DNA of 64,000 nt from GH45 sp046704385 (GCA_046704385.1 JBJKSB010000009.1:124001-188000); one strand, 5' to 3'. Counted from the stretch's first letter, positions 28,201 through 37,198 are shown. Notes: generated by a model not told the origin, from the sequence alone. Program-made: numbers and translations.

Positions 28201-29467
28201 CGAATCCACTTAATAAATCGTAGTATGAAATATTGAAAATGCCATCATCACTATTCAGATAAACCGGGGCAAAAATCACTTTTACTTTGTTTTCGTTGCC
28301 GTTTAACAGTTTTAGCTGAGTACATTTTTCAATAACCGGATCATAGGAGTTTGGGTTTAAACTATGCGTAGTAATGGGATGGTCAGACGTTTTAAAAGTG
28401 CCTGATTCAAGATTTTCCAACAATACTTTTTCGGGACCATACTGCTCGTTTGGAACCAGTATAAAACCGACAACATTATGGCTAAGTTTTTTATTGTTGT
28501 TGAGTTTACCTAAAGTATCAAGAAATATATCAATTCCCTTGTTTTTGAACTCGTATCTTCCACTGGTGGCTACAAAAACAGTAGAATCATCGCAATCTAA
28601 CCCAGTAAGTGCTTTAGTAACCTGTTTTAATTTTTCTCTTGATTTTTGCCTTTTTTCATCAGTTATTTTATCAAGATGTTCAAGAGCAAATCCGTTAGGG
28701 GTGATGAAATCAGGTTTATTGTTGAGAAGGTACTCACATTCAAAACTTGTAACATTACTAACTGTAGTGAAGATTCCCGAATATTTTGATGCCATTTTTT
28801 CAACGGAATGCTTTGATATCACCCCGAGTTCTTTCGCTTTTTGATCGGGTTCAAAACTTCCAATGCTTTTGTACAGAGCTATCCCGTTTCCGGCCAGCGA
28901 TCTGCCCAGAACAGTTGCATGCGTTGTAAAAACCGTACTTATATAAGGTGCATGCTGTTCCAGAAATAAAACACCGGTTCCGGTCATCCATTCATGGAAT
29001 TGTGCCACTACATCGCGTCCAGTTAAATAATAGTCGGTAAAACATTTAATTACTTTGCCCACTGCATAACCAAACAGTGCCGATTCAATATAATCCCATT
29101 GTCCCGACAGAGAATCTACTTCAAAAGTTTCCCACAACCCTGTGAAAATTTCATCCTTTTTTGCGATTGAAGGAGTAAAATCAATCAGTAAAACTTTTGG
29201 ATTGTGAATTATATTCCAATGTCCTGCTCTGACGCGGACACCATCGCATAGGGCTTCGTGACGCCATTCAATGAAAAGGTTTTTATCTTCAATAAATTCA
29301 GGATGATGTTTTTCATCTCTTAAAAGGTCAGGCCCGATAAACAATATATCATCGCCAAATTCCTTATATATGGTAGGTAATTTTGAAGTAATTACCGTAT
29401 GAATGCCTCCGACTTTGTTACAAACTTCCCAACTGGTTTCAAACAGAAACCTTCCTTTATTTGCCAT
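25256..29467 (-). CDS. Glycogen synthase (GT3) - alpha-glucan phosphorylase (GT35) fusion
   Basis: This 1403-residue protein joins two enzymes. Residues about 1-545 match the eukaryote-type GT3 glycogen synthase: the N-terminal FETSWEVCNKVGGIHTVI, the GHW and FHEWMTG segments, and the catalytic E-x7-E pair E432/E440 in YEPWGYTPME. Residues about 570-1395 match the short, MalP-like GT35 phosphorylases: an N-terminal DUF3417-like part (LSMNLWWCWN), IGYFSMEYGLTDNLKIYSGGLG, HCNEGHAAM, and the PLP site PLEASGTSGQK with the probable Schiff-base Lys at 1161. Both active sites look intact, so one chain carries the elongating and the phosphorolytic activity. The frame is continuous with no internal stop. 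It is the last gene of a minus-strand glucan operon. Related fusions may exist in other Bacteroidota. Confidence 0.93.
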   Translation of the reverse strand: MANKGRFLFETSWEVCNKVGGIHTVITSKLPTIYKEFGDDILFIGPDLLRDEKHHPEFIEDKNLFIEWRHEALCDGVRVRAGHWNIIHNPKVLLIDFTPSIAKKDEIFTGLWETFEVDSLSGQWDYIESALFGYAVGKVIKCFTDYYLTGRDVVAQFHEWMTGTGVLFLEQHAPYISTVFTTHATVLGRSLAGNGIALYKSIGSFEPDQKAKELGVISKHSVEKMASKYSGIFTTVSNVTSFECEYLLNNKPDFITPNGFALEHLDKITDEKRQKSREKLKQVTKALTGLDCDDSTVFVATSGRYEFKNKGIDIFLDTLGKLNNNKKLSHNVVGFILVPNEQYGPEKVLLENLESGTFKTSDHPITTHSLNPNSYDPVIEKCTQLKLLNGNENKVKVIFAPVYLNSDDGIFNISYYDLLSGFDLTAFPSYYEPWGYTPMESMAVGVPTITTSYSGFGQWMKSKSENILQGLGVITRTEDNYWEVVSEIEEIVIQISKADNNARQSIKQNAQKLAEETVWEHFAPYYLKAYDKALDTAELREKDKFISKSTYKHMEIRQISNEPIWKKMIIHSNLPEQLKALEELSMNLWWCWNYDAIELFESISPELWAKVQKNPISLLKIVSVDRFEELKKDKKFIRKLETIYQKFRSYMEAPNKEKMPQIGYFSMEYGLTDNLKIYSGGLGILAGDYLKEASDCRMPMVAVGFLYKFGYFTQHLSVSGEQQASFDPQKFSELPIKPVFDDLKQPVTISLNLPGRLVKAKLWKVMVGRIPLYLLDTDFLENSSEDRTISHQLYGGDWENRLKQEMLLGIGGIRALKELGLNPEVYHCNEGHAAMINVERLINLVQHDNLTFDEALEVVRASSLFTTHTPVPAGHDSFEEDLIRTYLRNMPDRLKIDWETFLNLGRGIENQQGMKFSMSVLAAKTSQEMNGVSRLHGEVSKDMFQYMWKGYSSQELYIDYVTNGVHYPTWTAKAWRQLYESEFGDDFLDNLSDQNYWERIYDVKDEKIWEIRNQMRKKLIDYVKARYEESFVRRHENPKMIVDVLNSINENTLTIGFARRFATYKRAHLIFSDIDRLARILNKKDRPVQFLFAGKAHPNDKAGQDLIKQIIEISRRPEFIGKILFLENYDMELAKRLVRGVDIWLNNPTRPLEASGTSGQKAEMNGVLNFSVLDGWWVEGYKEKAGWALPEKRTYENQEFQNELDAASIYSTLENEIVPLYYDRNEKNIPTEWIQYIKKSIAAIAPHFTTKRMLDDYINKYYLKLHKRSDRLNKNNFELAVELAKWKSKLREKWDSIEVVSVDFPNTMKATFKMGEIYYGEVVLDIKDLNDNDVGVELVFSLQNGQKIIDIMELKLAKKVDTLAFFDIEFELKRPGTYDYGLRVYPKNKELPHRQDFAYLRWV

Positions 29468-29645
29468 CTCTTTCTGGTTTTATATATACAAAGTAAAACA
29501 ATTAATTGCTTGGTATTGCATGTTTTTCATAAACTTAAGACTCTTTCGGGCCAATTATTAGCTAGTATTTCATATTTATTGTTGATTTAAAACGTTTGAG
29601 TTGAATTCAAAAAAAAAATAATAAAACGGCCTTTTTAGTTCATAA

Positions 29646-30938
29646 CTATTTTTTTTTTCGTTTAAGTTTTTCTTTTAACTGATTTATTTCTTCCTGCTGT
29701 TCCATTATTATTTGGTTCAGTTTTTTTATTTCATAATTATCTGTGCTATCCGGAACCAGTTTTTTAAGTCGCAGCTCAAAATCGCTTAGCACATTCATAT
29801 AATTTATAAAAGCATCATAAGGATCCTTATATGGATTGAAATAGGCATGGACCTCACCATCGGAAAACCACTTGGTGCTCATGTAGTAAAAATGGTCACT
29901 TGCCTGCAGGTATTGCCAATCCTGTATTAATTCCGGATCATCAATTTGATCAACTTTTCCGCTTAGGTCGTAGAGTTTACTGAACGCCTCGTTTTGCAGG
30001 TCGTTTCCAAGCCAGGCTGAAAGATCACGTTCTTCGTCGGCCCAGGAAATTGGGTAGGGGACGTGTGCAACAGCCACAGGTTGAAGCTGGTTAATAATAT
30101 TCGATGGTGTATCAAACCTGAAATCAGACTTTGATAGAATGGTTTCAGGTAAATTTTCCATAAACCGGAATATACCGGTATCAGCCCATTGATGCTCTCC
30201 AAATGTTTCGTAATCCATGAACAGGTTAATTATCTCTTCTTTTTCATTTAAACTACTGATCCATTTTGAGAATTTTTCTGAAGTGAGAGGGTATTCCGAC
30301 CAACTTCGGTTCGAAAACCGGAAAGCAATATCATCACTCAGTTTAAAGTTTTTAAGTAGTAATTTTAGTTTTGGTTGTAAGGCATTATAATACAGATAAT
30401 TAGGTGATTTCCAACCCAGTACGTGTTTTGCCCCTTCAGTCAGCATACCTTGAAAACCGAGGTTATATATTTCTTCACCTATCTGGTCAGAATAAATTAA
30501 TTCAGTGTTTCTGAATACATTCGGTCTTTGATGGAATAACTCATCAATACGGTCAACATGTTCCTTTATTTGTTTACGAAACAGGGTAAAATCTTTTTGT
30601 GAAACAAGGCTATGGCTATAGGTTTCGGCCAAAAATTCAACATTGCCGGTAGCCGCAAGCTCCTGAAAACTTTCGATGATTTCAGGTGCATATAATTCAA
30701 ATTGGTCTAAGGCAACGCCCGAAATGGAATAGGATATTTTGAACCGATCACCATATTTTTTAATGAGTTTTAGCATCAGATTATTTGTGGGTAAATAACA
30801 TTTTTGGGTGACTTTTTGCAGGATTGATTCATTCAGGTAATCATCATAGTAATAATGATCACTGCCTATATCAAAGAATGAATAGTTGCGTAGCCGAAAG
30901 GGCTGATGGATTTGAAAATAGAGGCAGATATACTTCAT
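29646..30938 (-). CDS. GH57 family alpha-glucan hydrolase/transferase
   Basis: The 430-residue protein begins with the GH57 motif region YICLYFQIHQPFRLR and continues with KISYSISGVALDQFELY, GNVEFLAETYSHSL, FRNTELIYSD and a conserved Asp segment MDYETFGEHQW, which fit the five GH57 regions; the nucleophile Glu is probably in FRNTELIY and the acid/base Asp in MDYETFGE. It should act on intracellular alpha-1,4-glucan as an amylase or glucanotransferase. A Lys/Glu coiled coil closes the protein (about 400-430). It starts 4 bases after the GT4 stop, in one operon with the debranching enzyme and synthase-phosphorylase. Confidence 0.92.
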   Translation of the reverse strand: MKYICLYFQIHQPFRLRNYSFFDIGSDHYYYDDYLNESILQKVTQKCYLPTNNLMLKLIKKYGDRFKISYSISGVALDQFELYAPEIIESFQELAATGNVEFLAETYSHSLVSQKDFTLFRKQIKEHVDRIDELFHQRPNVFRNTELIYSDQIGEEIYNLGFQGMLTEGAKHVLGWKSPNYLYYNALQPKLKLLLKNFKLSDDIAFRFSNRSWSEYPLTSEKFSKWISSLNEKEEIINLFMDYETFGEHQWADTGIFRFMENLPETILSKSDFRFDTPSNIINQLQPVAVAHVPYPISWADEERDLSAWLGNDLQNEAFSKLYDLSGKVDQIDDPELIQDWQYLQASDHFYYMSTKWFSDGEVHAYFNPYKDPYDAFINYMNVLSDFELRLKKLVPDSTDNYEIKKLNQIIMEQQEEINQLKEKLKRKKK

Positions 30939-30942
30939 AAGT

Positions 30943-32241
30943 TCAGGGTTCTTTATTGGCCAGTGCTTTTTGATAAATGGAATATACTTTTTTTGCCGAT
31001 TCTTCCCACCTTAAACTATTGGCTTCCTGGCGGCCGTTACGCTTAATGGTTTTAGTAAGGGCCGGATAATTTAAAATAGAATAAATAGCATTCGCCATTT
31101 TATCTATATCCCAAAAATCGACTTTTATGGCATGTTTTAAAATTTCGCTAACTCCCGATTGTTTTGAAATAATGACCGGTACACCTGATTGCATAGCCTC
31201 AAGAGGTGAAATTCCGAATGGCTCGGAGACCGATGGCATAATGTACAAATCGCTATGCGAGAACATTTTAAAAACTTCGCTGCCCTTTAAAAATCCTGTA
31301 AAATGAAATTTATCGGTGATGCCCAGTTTTGCAGCCCGTATTATCATTTTCTGCATCATATCACCGCTTCCGGCCATAACAAATCTAACGTTATCCATTT
31401 TCTTAATCACTTTATTCGCAGCTTCAATAAAATATTCAGGCCCTTTTTGTGTGGTTATCCGACCTAAAAACGTAACTATTTTTTCATCCGATTTTTTTTC
31501 TCCTGTTGCATCTTCAAAAACAGAAGGTTCCACTGCATTATAAACTGTCGTAATTTTATTTTCGTTAATGCCATAGTTTTTAATAACAATATTGCGGGTA
31601 AAATTACTTACGGCAACAATTTCGTTGGCCTCGTCGAAACCTTGTTTTTCAATTCGGTAAACGTCGGGGTTTACGCTTCCCCCGCTACGGTCGAAATCGG
31701 TGGCATGAACATGAACCACCAAGGGTTTTCCTGATACTTTTTTTGCCGCAATGCCTGCCGGATAGGTCAGCCAGTCGTGGGCGTGTATAATATCGAAAGG
31801 ATAAAGTTTCGCAATCTGCGAAGCGATCAGGGAATAATTATATATTTCGGAAAATAAGTTGTATCCGTATTGTCCTGTAAAATTTATAAATCCTTCAAGG
31901 GTGGTTTCAACAAAATGATTCTTTCCTTTCAGATTTTTTCGTGTTAATTCATAAAATTCATCTGGCGAGGAATAGGGAATAAGGTTGGATTTAACCTCGA
32001 TATATTCAAAATTTTCGTTAAAATCAAATTCATGTTCGTGTTGGTTAATGTTCATGGGTATCTCGTCCGCCGCAACCAGTTGAATTGCTTGTTGATCTTC
32101 ATCACCATAAGTTTTGGGGACGACGAAGGTGACATCAAGATTTTCAATTACTGACAGGCCTTTAGTAAGCCCGTAACATGCAGTTCCCAATCCTCCGGAA
32201 ATATGGGGGGGAAATTCCCAACCGAACATTAATACTTTCAT
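30943..32241 (-). CDS. GT4 glycosyltransferase of the glucan operon
   Basis: This 432-residue GT-B enzyme has the N-terminal MFGWEFPPHISGGLGTACYGL typical of starch/glycogen-synthase-like GT4 proteins, FDIIHAHDWLTYPAG in the first domain, and the second-domain FLGRITTQKGPEYFIEA and EPFGISPLEAMQSGVPVI with its E-x7-E. It probably transfers glucosyl or maltosyl units to a glucan from a nucleotide or phosphate donor. It is distinct from the GT3 synthase in the same operon, so the cell may have two chain-extending enzymes. Neighbours are 4 bases downstream (GH57) and 122 bases upstream (debranching enzyme). Confidence 0.9.
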   Translation of the reverse strand: MKVLMFGWEFPPHISGGLGTACYGLTKGLSVIENLDVTFVVPKTYGDEDQQAIQLVAADEIPMNINQHEHEFDFNENFEYIEVKSNLIPYSSPDEFYELTRKNLKGKNHFVETTLEGFINFTGQYGYNLFSEIYNYSLIASQIAKLYPFDIIHAHDWLTYPAGIAAKKVSGKPLVVHVHATDFDRSGGSVNPDVYRIEKQGFDEANEIVAVSNFTRNIVIKNYGINENKITTVYNAVEPSVFEDATGEKKSDEKIVTFLGRITTQKGPEYFIEAANKVIKKMDNVRFVMAGSGDMMQKMIIRAAKLGITDKFHFTGFLKGSEVFKMFSHSDLYIMPSVSEPFGISPLEAMQSGVPVIISKQSGVSEILKHAIKVDFWDIDKMANAIYSILNYPALTKTIKRNGRQEANSLRWEESAKKVYSIYQKALANKEP

Positions 32242-32363
32242 TTTTTATGGGTTTTTTAAATGCTGGTCATTTCTTAAAGAAAAATAGCAAAAATTATTCA
32301 AAAATCAATTCAGTTTTTTGCTCCCAGTTGGTACTTTTTTATAACAATTAAGTTAAATAAAAG

Positions 32364-34346
32364 TTATTTTAAATCATCAATAATATGCTTTAACCGGATC
32401 AATTCACCTGTGTTTTTTGCAAATGAGATAGCCCCTTTTGCTTTTTGGGGCGGATTTCCATGATATAATTCAGATATAGAACAAATGCCGTTAATCTGTA
32501 ACTCCTCTTCAAAATTCATTAAGTATTTTATGGCTTCGCGGCCCACAATTTCGGGCTGAACTTTTAGCCATGCTTCAAAATAAGGTGTCAGTAACCAGGG
32601 CCAGGCACTTCCATTGAATGCGGAATTCTCACGCGAAAATGGATCACCTTTATAAATGGGTATATAATTTACATCGCTGGGCGAAAGACTTCTGATTCCG
32701 AAAGGAGTTAACAACTCGGATCGGATTTTTTCCAGAACGATTTTTATTTGGTGTTTATTTAAAACTACATAGGGCAATGAGCAGGCAAAAAGCTGGTTGG
32801 GCCGGAATTGACTGTTTATAGCATCACTTGTAACATAATCATTCAGGTACTCGGTGGTATCGTTCCAGAATGTTGAAATAAAGGAGGTATTTATCTTACC
32901 CAGGGTTGATTCCACAAGTTGTATCAACGATTTATTTTTTAATTCTGATTTAAATTCAAGAATATAATTCAGTGCATTAAACCAAAGAGCATTGGCTTCA
33001 ACCAAAAATCCCTTACGTTCAACTAATAATTTATCGTTAAACCAGGCAGTCATCCATGAATTTGGGAGAGTGCTTTGGTGACTATAAAGGAGTCCGTTTT
33101 TGTCTACTTCAAACCATTTTTTTTCGTTGAAATATCCCAGGATAATATTAAAAATGGTAGAGCCGAAAAGTTTCCATATTTTCTTTTTCCCGTAACGTAT
33201 CCCGAATTGCTGTACTGCCCGGATAAACCATAGAGGGATATCAAGCGGGTATAATGAATTATTATGCCCGGGTATTTCTTTTAACAGATGATGCTCGAAA
33301 CGGTTCGTGTAGGTTTTTAGTGCCAACTTAAAAGCATTTTCATCATTAAACGGAAGGGTAAGTCCGGGTAAAGCAATTAATGCATCACGCGAACGGACTG
33401 GTAACCAAGGGAATCCGGCAATAATATCGATGGCTTCGTTGGAATAAATAAAAAACTGTTGAACGGAATTTGTAAGGCATGAATCGAAATCAACACGGGG
33501 GATTCTTATTTTTATTTCAGTATTAAACTTCCTGACCAACAGATCAGGATTGGTTTCACTTAAGGAAGTGCTGAAAATTATCGTTTCGCCTTGTTTTACC
33601 GGTATTTCAAAGTAACCGGGTACAAATAAATCTTCTTTATAATCATAACCTCGTTTCTGATCTTCAATATATTCAATATTATAGTACCAATCGGGGGCAG
33701 GGATAAAATCGTTTGGTTTATTAAATTGCATAAATAATTGCGGGTAAACTTCATAAAGTTTTGAAGCTATACCATTGCTCACTGAAGTAAATTTGGTATT
33801 AACATCCAAATTTGCTTTGCTTAGCGCATGAATATTTCGAAAAGCTAAAAAAGGTTTGAATCTGATCCGTGTTTCACCTTTTGCTTCAAGAAGTGTATAT
33901 TTTATAAGCAATTGATTTTCATCATGAACCAATATTTTTTCTTTTGAGAGAACCACACCGCCAACCCTGTATTCTAGTCGTGGAATTGGATTGCTCGAAA
34001 AATCTCTGATGTATTTATGCCCTTTGGGTTCATAATTATCGCCGGCATATTTATGCAAACCCAGGTTAAATGCGCTGTCGTATTGTATAATGGTTTCGTC
34101 AACTCCTGAAAGCAATACATGCCTTCCTCCGTCAACCTGGGGAAGCTGACATATCAACAGACCATGATATTTGCGGGTATTACAATCAATAATAGTTGTG
34201 CAACCATAGGCTCCTGACCGGTTGGTTCTGATTACCTCCCTTTTTAAAGCATATTCAAGATTTATAAGTTTAGTCTTATCAATATTTAAATAGGCCACGG
34301 TTGTATCATTAATGATATCAAAGTTATAAAAATCAACCCAATTCAT
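32364..34346 (-). CDS. Glycogen debranching enzyme (amylo-alpha-1,6-glucosidase type)
   Basis: The 660-residue length fits the bacterial GDE family (GH133). The N-terminal domain shows NRSGAYGCTTIIDCNTRKYHGLLI and later GVVLSKEKILVHDENQLLIKYTL; the C-terminal (alpha/alpha) barrel shows GFPWLPVRSRDALIALPGLTL, DIPLWFIRAVQQFG, EANALWFNALNYIL, RPNQLFACSLPY and NGSAWPWLLTPYFEA. It should remove alpha-1,6-linked glucose stubs from glycogen in the cytosol. It is the first gene of the minus-strand glucan operon, divergent from pepD with about 240 bases of shared promoter region. Confidence 0.94.
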   Translation of the reverse strand: MNWVDFYNFDIINDTTVAYLNIDKTKLINLEYALKREVIRTNRSGAYGCTTIIDCNTRKYHGLLICQLPQVDGGRHVLLSGVDETIIQYDSAFNLGLHKYAGDNYEPKGHKYIRDFSSNPIPRLEYRVGGVVLSKEKILVHDENQLLIKYTLLEAKGETRIRFKPFLAFRNIHALSKANLDVNTKFTSVSNGIASKLYEVYPQLFMQFNKPNDFIPAPDWYYNIEYIEDQKRGYDYKEDLFVPGYFEIPVKQGETIIFSTSLSETNPDLLVRKFNTEIKIRIPRVDFDSCLTNSVQQFFIYSNEAIDIIAGFPWLPVRSRDALIALPGLTLPFNDENAFKLALKTYTNRFEHHLLKEIPGHNNSLYPLDIPLWFIRAVQQFGIRYGKKKIWKLFGSTIFNIILGYFNEKKWFEVDKNGLLYSHQSTLPNSWMTAWFNDKLLVERKGFLVEANALWFNALNYILEFKSELKNKSLIQLVESTLGKINTSFISTFWNDTTEYLNDYVTSDAINSQFRPNQLFACSLPYVVLNKHQIKIVLEKIRSELLTPFGIRSLSPSDVNYIPIYKGDPFSRENSAFNGSAWPWLLTPYFEAWLKVQPEIVGREAIKYLMNFEEELQINGICSISELYHGNPPQKAKGAISFAKNTGELIRLKHIIDDLK

Positions 34347-34586
34347 GTCAATCAGTTTGGTATATTTAATGAATTTAAAGTAAGTTTTTTATTTATTTTT
34401 GTTTTAGAAATCCAGGCAAAAATTCAACTAAAAACACCCCATAATTAATAAACATTAGGGGTTTGAAGGGTATGAAATTTGAGACCTTTTATTTGTTTAA
34501 AATCCTCAAAGGTTTGCATAAAATGCTGAATTTAAATTGCTATCTTGTACACTTATCAATATATTATTAATATAAAAAAACGATAT

Positions 34587-36047
34587 ATGAATCCACTTAA
34601 TGATTTAAAACCTCAGGAAGTCTGGCACTATTTTGGCGAAATTTGCCAGGTTCCAAGACCTTCGAAGAAAGAAGAGAAAATAATAGAGTACCTGACAGAT
34701 TTCGGTAAAGCACACAATCTTGAAACCAAAACTGATAGAGCCGGGAATGTAGTTATCCGAAAGCCAGCCACAAAAGGATTTGATAAAGCAAAAACCTTGG
34801 TTCTGCAAAGCCATATGGATATGGTTTGTGAGAAAAATTCTGAGATCCAGCACGATTTTTTAAAAGATGCCATTCAACCCGTTGTAAGTGGAGACTGGGT
34901 TTCAGCAAAAGGTACCACGCTGGGAGCGGATGATGGTATCGGTATGGCAGCACAACTTGCCATTCTTGCGGCAGATTCCATTGAACATCCTGAACTGGAA
35001 TGTCTTTTTACTGTGGATGAAGAAACCGGTCTGACTGGGGCTTTTGCTATTGAACCCGATTTTTTAAAAGGACGGATATTACTGAATCTTGATTCGGAAG
35101 ATGAAGGTGAATTATTTATTGGTTGTGCCGGTGGTATGGATACGGTGGCCACATTTAATTTCAGAACCAGGCCGGTGCCTTATAAATCATATGCTTTTAA
35201 GATTGAAGTTAAAGGATTACGTGGCGGACATTCGGGCGATGATATTCACAAAGGTTATGGAAATGCCAATAAAATATTAAACCGTTTTTTGTGGAATGCC
35301 GGTAATCAATTTAATATGCGCCTCAGCACATTCGATGGTGGAAACCTGCGAAATGCCATTCCGCGTGAAGCATTTGCCATTGTGACTGTTAAAGAAAAAT
35401 ATGTAATAGCTTTTGAAAAGTATTATTCGAATTACTGTAAAACCATTTTCAGGGAATATAAAGGAGTAGAAAAAAAACTATCTTTTGATTTGAATAAATG
35501 CGATTTGCCTCGTAATGTTCTTAAAATGAAAGATCAGCACGATTTACTGAATGCTATTTATGCCTGTCCAAACGGAGTAATTGCCATGAGCCATGATTTG
35601 CCTGGTTTGGTTGAAACATCAACAAACCTGGCTTCGGTTAAATTTCATGAGGGTAATATAATTGAAGTCGTTACAAGCCAACGTAGTAGTATGGATAGTT
35701 CAAAAACTGATATTGCTGACATGGTGGGTACTGTATTTAATTTAGGAAAAGCACACATTCAACATTCAGACGGATACCCGGGATGGAATCCCAATACGGA
35801 ATCAGAAATATTAAAAATTACAGAGGCCAGTTATGAAAGGTTATTTCACAAAAAACCAATAGTTCGGGCTATTCATGCCGGTTTGGAATGTGGTTTGTTT
35901 TTGGAGAAATTCCCGGGTATGGATATGGTTTCGTTTGGACCCACCCTCAGAAATGTTCATTCGCCCGATGAAAAAATCAGTATAGTCACCGTTGAAAAAT
36001 TCTGGGATCATTTATTGGATGTATTAAAGAATATTCCAAAGAATTAG
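34587..36047 (+). CDS. pepD: Aminoacyl-histidine dipeptidase (M20 family)
   Basis: From the ATG at 34587 the enzyme has 486 residues, the usual size for PepD; the in-frame extension to 34545 is not conserved-looking. It hydrolyses Xaa-His and other dipeptides with two zinc ions in the cytosol. Metal and catalytic motifs are LQSHMDMV, TLGADDGIGMA, FTVDEETGLTGA, and HAGLECGLF, with the dimerisation domain about residues 205-390 (GLRGGHSGDDIHKG). It is divergent from the debranching enzyme. A long hairpin follows the stop. Confidence 0.95.
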   Translation: MNPLNDLKPQEVWHYFGEICQVPRPSKKEEKIIEYLTDFGKAHNLETKTDRAGNVVIRKPATKGFDKAKTLVLQSHMDMVCEKNSEIQHDFLKDAIQPVVSGDWVSAKGTTLGADDGIGMAAQLAILAADSIEHPELECLFTVDEETGLTGAFAIEPDFLKGRILLNLDSEDEGELFIGCAGGMDTVATFNFRTRPVPYKSYAFKIEVKGLRGGHSGDDIHKGYGNANKILNRFLWNAGNQFNMRLSTFDGGNLRNAIPREAFAIVTVKEKYVIAFEKYYSNYCKTIFREYKGVEKKLSFDLNKCDLPRNVLKMKDQHDLLNAIYACPNGVIAMSHDLPGLVETSTNLASVKFHEGNIIEVVTSQRSSMDSSKTDIADMVGTVFNLGKAHIQHSDGYPGWNPNTESEILKITEASYERLFHKKPIVRAIHAGLECGLFLEKFPGMDMVSFGPTLRNVHSPDEKISIVTVEKFWDHLLDVLKNIPKN

Positions 36048-36084
36048 TTTTTACTCCTTATTATTAACAAAAGTCCTAGGAATT

Positions 36085-36143
36085 AAATTGGAAAATTGGA
36101 ATTTTGTAATATATAATTAGGGATAATTCCATTTTTCCAATTT
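36085..36143. repeat. Long inverted repeat after pepD
   Basis: Two 19-base arms (36085-36103 and 36125-36143) match at 18 of 19 positions around a 21-base A/T-rich loop. It may terminate pepD transcripts, but the T run after the second arm is interrupted, so a stable RNA hairpin or a small mobile-element remnant is also possible. Confidence 0.7.
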
Positions 36144-36234
36144 CCTGTTTTTAAAAATTCCTGAATTAAAATTATAAACCCTTTTAAAATATTGTAGTTC
36201 AAATAAATATAATTAGATCAAACCAACATTAAAT

Positions 36235-37041
36235 ATGTGGGATAGTTTGCATCAGCTTCTGGTTTTTGATTCTGAAACCGGCAGAATAGTACTTTCATTT
36301 TGGGTGGTAATGGCCTTAATTGTAGCCGGTTTTATGGTTGGAATCATCAATACCCTGGCTGGTTCAGGTACTGCCATTACCTATTCATTATTTATGTTTT
36401 TGGGATTACCAGCCAATGTAGCGAATGGAACTATAAGGTTTGGTGTTATAATGCAAACCCTGGCTTCATCTTTGACATTTTATAAGGGTGGAAAACTGGA
36501 TGCCAGGAAAGGATTATGGTTCAGTATACCTGTAATCATTGGAACGGTGTTGGGAGCCCAAATTGCAACTCATATTGATCATGAAGTTTTTGAAAAAGTA
36601 CTGGCTGTAATCATGTTGGGTATGATCGTCTTTATTTTTTACGATCCCAAACGATGGTTACAGGAACAGGTACAAAAGATCAAACATAGAATTACTGGGT
36701 TGCAGGTTTTGCTTTTTTTCGGGATAGGACTTTATGGAGGATTTATACATATTGGTGTCGGAATTTTTTTAATTGCTATTCTTGTATTAAATGCCGGTTA
36801 CGAATTGGTAAAAGCTAATGCATTGAAAGTGTTTATTGTTTTCTTATATAGCCCGTTTGCTTTAGGTATTTTCATGTTTAATCACCAGGTTGATTACAGG
36901 TTAGGATTAATTTCGGCCATCGGTAATGTTTTTGGAGGAATTGTAGCTTCACGTTTTGCCATTCAAAAAGGAGCCAATGTGGTACGATGGTTTATGATGG
37001 TTGTGATAATTCTATTCTCAATAAAGTTGCTTTTTTATTAA
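36235..37041 (+). CDS. Sulfite exporter TauE/SafE family membrane protein
   Basis: The 268-residue protein has about eight membrane segments in two halves, each starting with the family-like signature (MVGIINTLAGSGTAITYSLFMFLGLP in the first, GFIHIGVGIFLIAIL in the second). Family members export sulfite, sulfoacetate or other small organic anions. It is the last gene before the cytochrome island and separated from it by a promoter, so a link to sulfur compounds in respiration is possible but unproven. No start ambiguity is seen. Confidence 0.88.
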   Translation: MWDSLHQLLVFDSETGRIVLSFWVVMALIVAGFMVGIINTLAGSGTAITYSLFMFLGLPANVANGTIRFGVIMQTLASSLTFYKGGKLDARKGLWFSIPVIIGTVLGAQIATHIDHEVFEKVLAVIMLGMIVFIFYDPKRWLQEQVQKIKHRITGLQVLLFFGIGLYGGFIHIGVGIFLIAILVLNAGYELVKANALKVFIVFLYSPFALGIFMFNHQVDYRLGLISAIGNVFGGIVASRFAIQKGANVVRWFMMVVIILFSIKLLFY

Positions 37042-37106
37042 AACTTTTAATTAATCATATTTTGAGTTTATTATTCATTGGCTGAAAACGGCAGAAAATG
37101 AATTAA

Positions 37107-37120
37107 TTGATATACATCAA
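37107..37120. promoter_or_regulatory. FNR/CRP-type palindrome TTGAT-N4-ATCAA
   Basis: A perfect match to the FNR consensus lies about 140 bases before the first cytochrome-island gene and about 100 bases before the predicted transcription start, a class I activator distance. It would fit oxygen- or redox-controlled expression; the regulator is not encoded here. Confidence 0.55.
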
Positions 37121-37198
37121 TCATGTCGTTGTTTTTCGCAGGAAATATTGGATTGCTTAATCAACAGGTAAAGTTAGGTTGCGTAAAGTACTTCAAAC

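Noticed and set aside
28374..28844. 156-codon open frame on the plus strand
   Set aside because: Lies wholly opposite the synthase half of the GT3-GT35 fusion, whose motifs are intact; no signal of its own.
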